64,000 nucleotides of DNA. Origin: Sulfitobacter marinus. GTDB lineage: Bacteria > Pseudomonadota > Alphaproteobacteria > Rhodobacterales > Rhodobacteraceae. The stretch spans positions 744,001 through 808,000 of the forward strand of contig NZ_FPAJ01000001.1 in NCBI RefSeq assembly GCF_900116285.1, given 5' to 3'. How positions within the stretch are numbered: the first letter of the stretch is position 1; every line of letters begins with the position of its first letter. Positions 63,587 through 64,000 of this stretch are shown in pieces. The notes beneath the pieces are model-generated. The model worked only from the letters and a program-made list of their open reading frames with translations, was not told the origin of the DNA and ran no database searches. The position numbers and the translations under genes were made by a program.

Positions 63587-64000
63587 TACACACCCACCAC
63601 CGCGAAAAAGACCGAAAACAACGCGTCCATCACAATCACCATAAAGATCGAAAGCACCACCGAGGCAGAGGTCAGCCGCCCCAGCGATTCCGCGTCGCCG
63701 CCAACTTTCATCCCCTCGTAACAACCGATAATCCCGATGATCAGCGCGAAAAACGGTGCCTTGATCATGCCAACGCTAAAATGCCAAACATCTGTGTTGT
63801 TGACCAGCCGCGTTTGAAACACCGCAGGGGACACCCCCATATCGATCCACGACATCAGCGCGCCGCCGACCAGACCGGAAATATCCGCGATGAACCCCAG
63901 TGCTGGCAACATCAGCATCAGCGCCAGCACGCGCGGCACCACAAGGATCGTCACGGGATCAAGGCCAAGAGTACGCATGGCGTCGATTTCTTCGCGCATT
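63586..64000 (-). CDS. mlaE: MlaE-type lipid ABC permease, 5' part beyond window
   Basis: The last ~137 residues of a permease whose N-terminus lies outside the window. MREEIDAMRTLGLDPVTILV is the conserved MlaE/TrnE coupling motif and GIIGCYEGMKVGGDAESLGR is the second. Four hydrophobic helices can be seen. It heads, within the window, an mlaE-mlaF-mlaD-lipoprotein operon; start codon not visible. Confidence 0.92.
   Translation of the reverse strand, partial: MREEIDAMRTLGLDPVTILVVPRVLALMLMLPALGFIADISGLVGGALMSWIDMGVSPAVFQTRLVNNTDVWHFSVGMIKAPFFALIIGIIGCYEGMKVGGDAESLGRLTSASVVLSIFMVIVMDALFSVFFAVVGV

Overview
The window is chromosomal DNA of an alphaproteobacterium, almost certainly Rhodobacterales (Roseobacter group). 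The signs are a ChpT phosphotransferase gene, DUF4167 and DUF1127 proteins, an L21 protein with a long C-terminal extension, an olsBA pair for ornithine lipids, an RTX protein ending in a Hint domain, and moderately high GC. No rRNA, phage, IS element or CRISPR array was seen. One tRNA (Ser, anticodon CGA) is present.

Layout. 1-9.1 kb: a cut-off SYLF lipoprotein gene, hemB, a small membrane protein, mfd, a glycine-rich DUF533 protein, a DMT transporter and selO. 9.1-14.6 kb: GNAT and nucleoside hydrolase, mazG, then a tightly coupled trio of one M20 amidohydrolase and two agmatinase-type ureohydrolases. 14.6-18.2 kb: DUF1499, a small secreted cysteine protein, prfA-prmC, DUF4167. 18.2-25.7 kb: an envelope and maintenance run on the minus strand read as lptF-lptG-lptD-surA-pdxA-rsmA. 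25.8-31.5 kb: pepA-holC, an aspartic protease, a MarC protein, an ABC-F ATPase and ndk. 31.6-39.7 kb is more accessory: DUF4112, TfoX C-domain, small proteins with DUF1127, an oxidoreductase, a hemolysin III protein, the RTX-Hint protein, a two-gene cassette with an HTTM-like membrane protein, and an orphan histidine kinase. 40-53.3 kb: tRNA-Ser, two DUF2059 genes, rplU-rpmA, LysE-GNAT-obgE-proB-proA, chpT, DUF3553, olsB-olsA, a GAF protein, rpsB-tsf. 53.3-64 kb: aroQ, rhodanese, a sugar-acid catabolic cluster, a phosphotransferase-fold protein, an Fnr-controlled stress-type protein, and an Mla/Mce lipid transport operon cut by the window end.

The most notable item is the cluster at 54.5-58.6 kb: a DUF1537 kinase, a RuBisCO-like protein, a TIM-family isomerase and an RpiB-family isomerase. 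Together these fit OiaK, OiaX, LerI and DerI, which would take 3-oxo-isoapionate through L-erythrulose 1-phosphate and D-erythrulose 4-phosphate to D-erythrose 4-phosphate. A perfect 18-bp operator-like palindrome lies before the isomerase pair, and a related half-site overlaps the promoter region of the kinase. Other items are a perfect Fnr box placed exactly for activation upstream of a membrane-anchored stress-type protein, a terminator-like hairpin between a promoter-like sequence and rplU, and the unexplained HTTM two-gene cassette beside the RTX-Hint gene.
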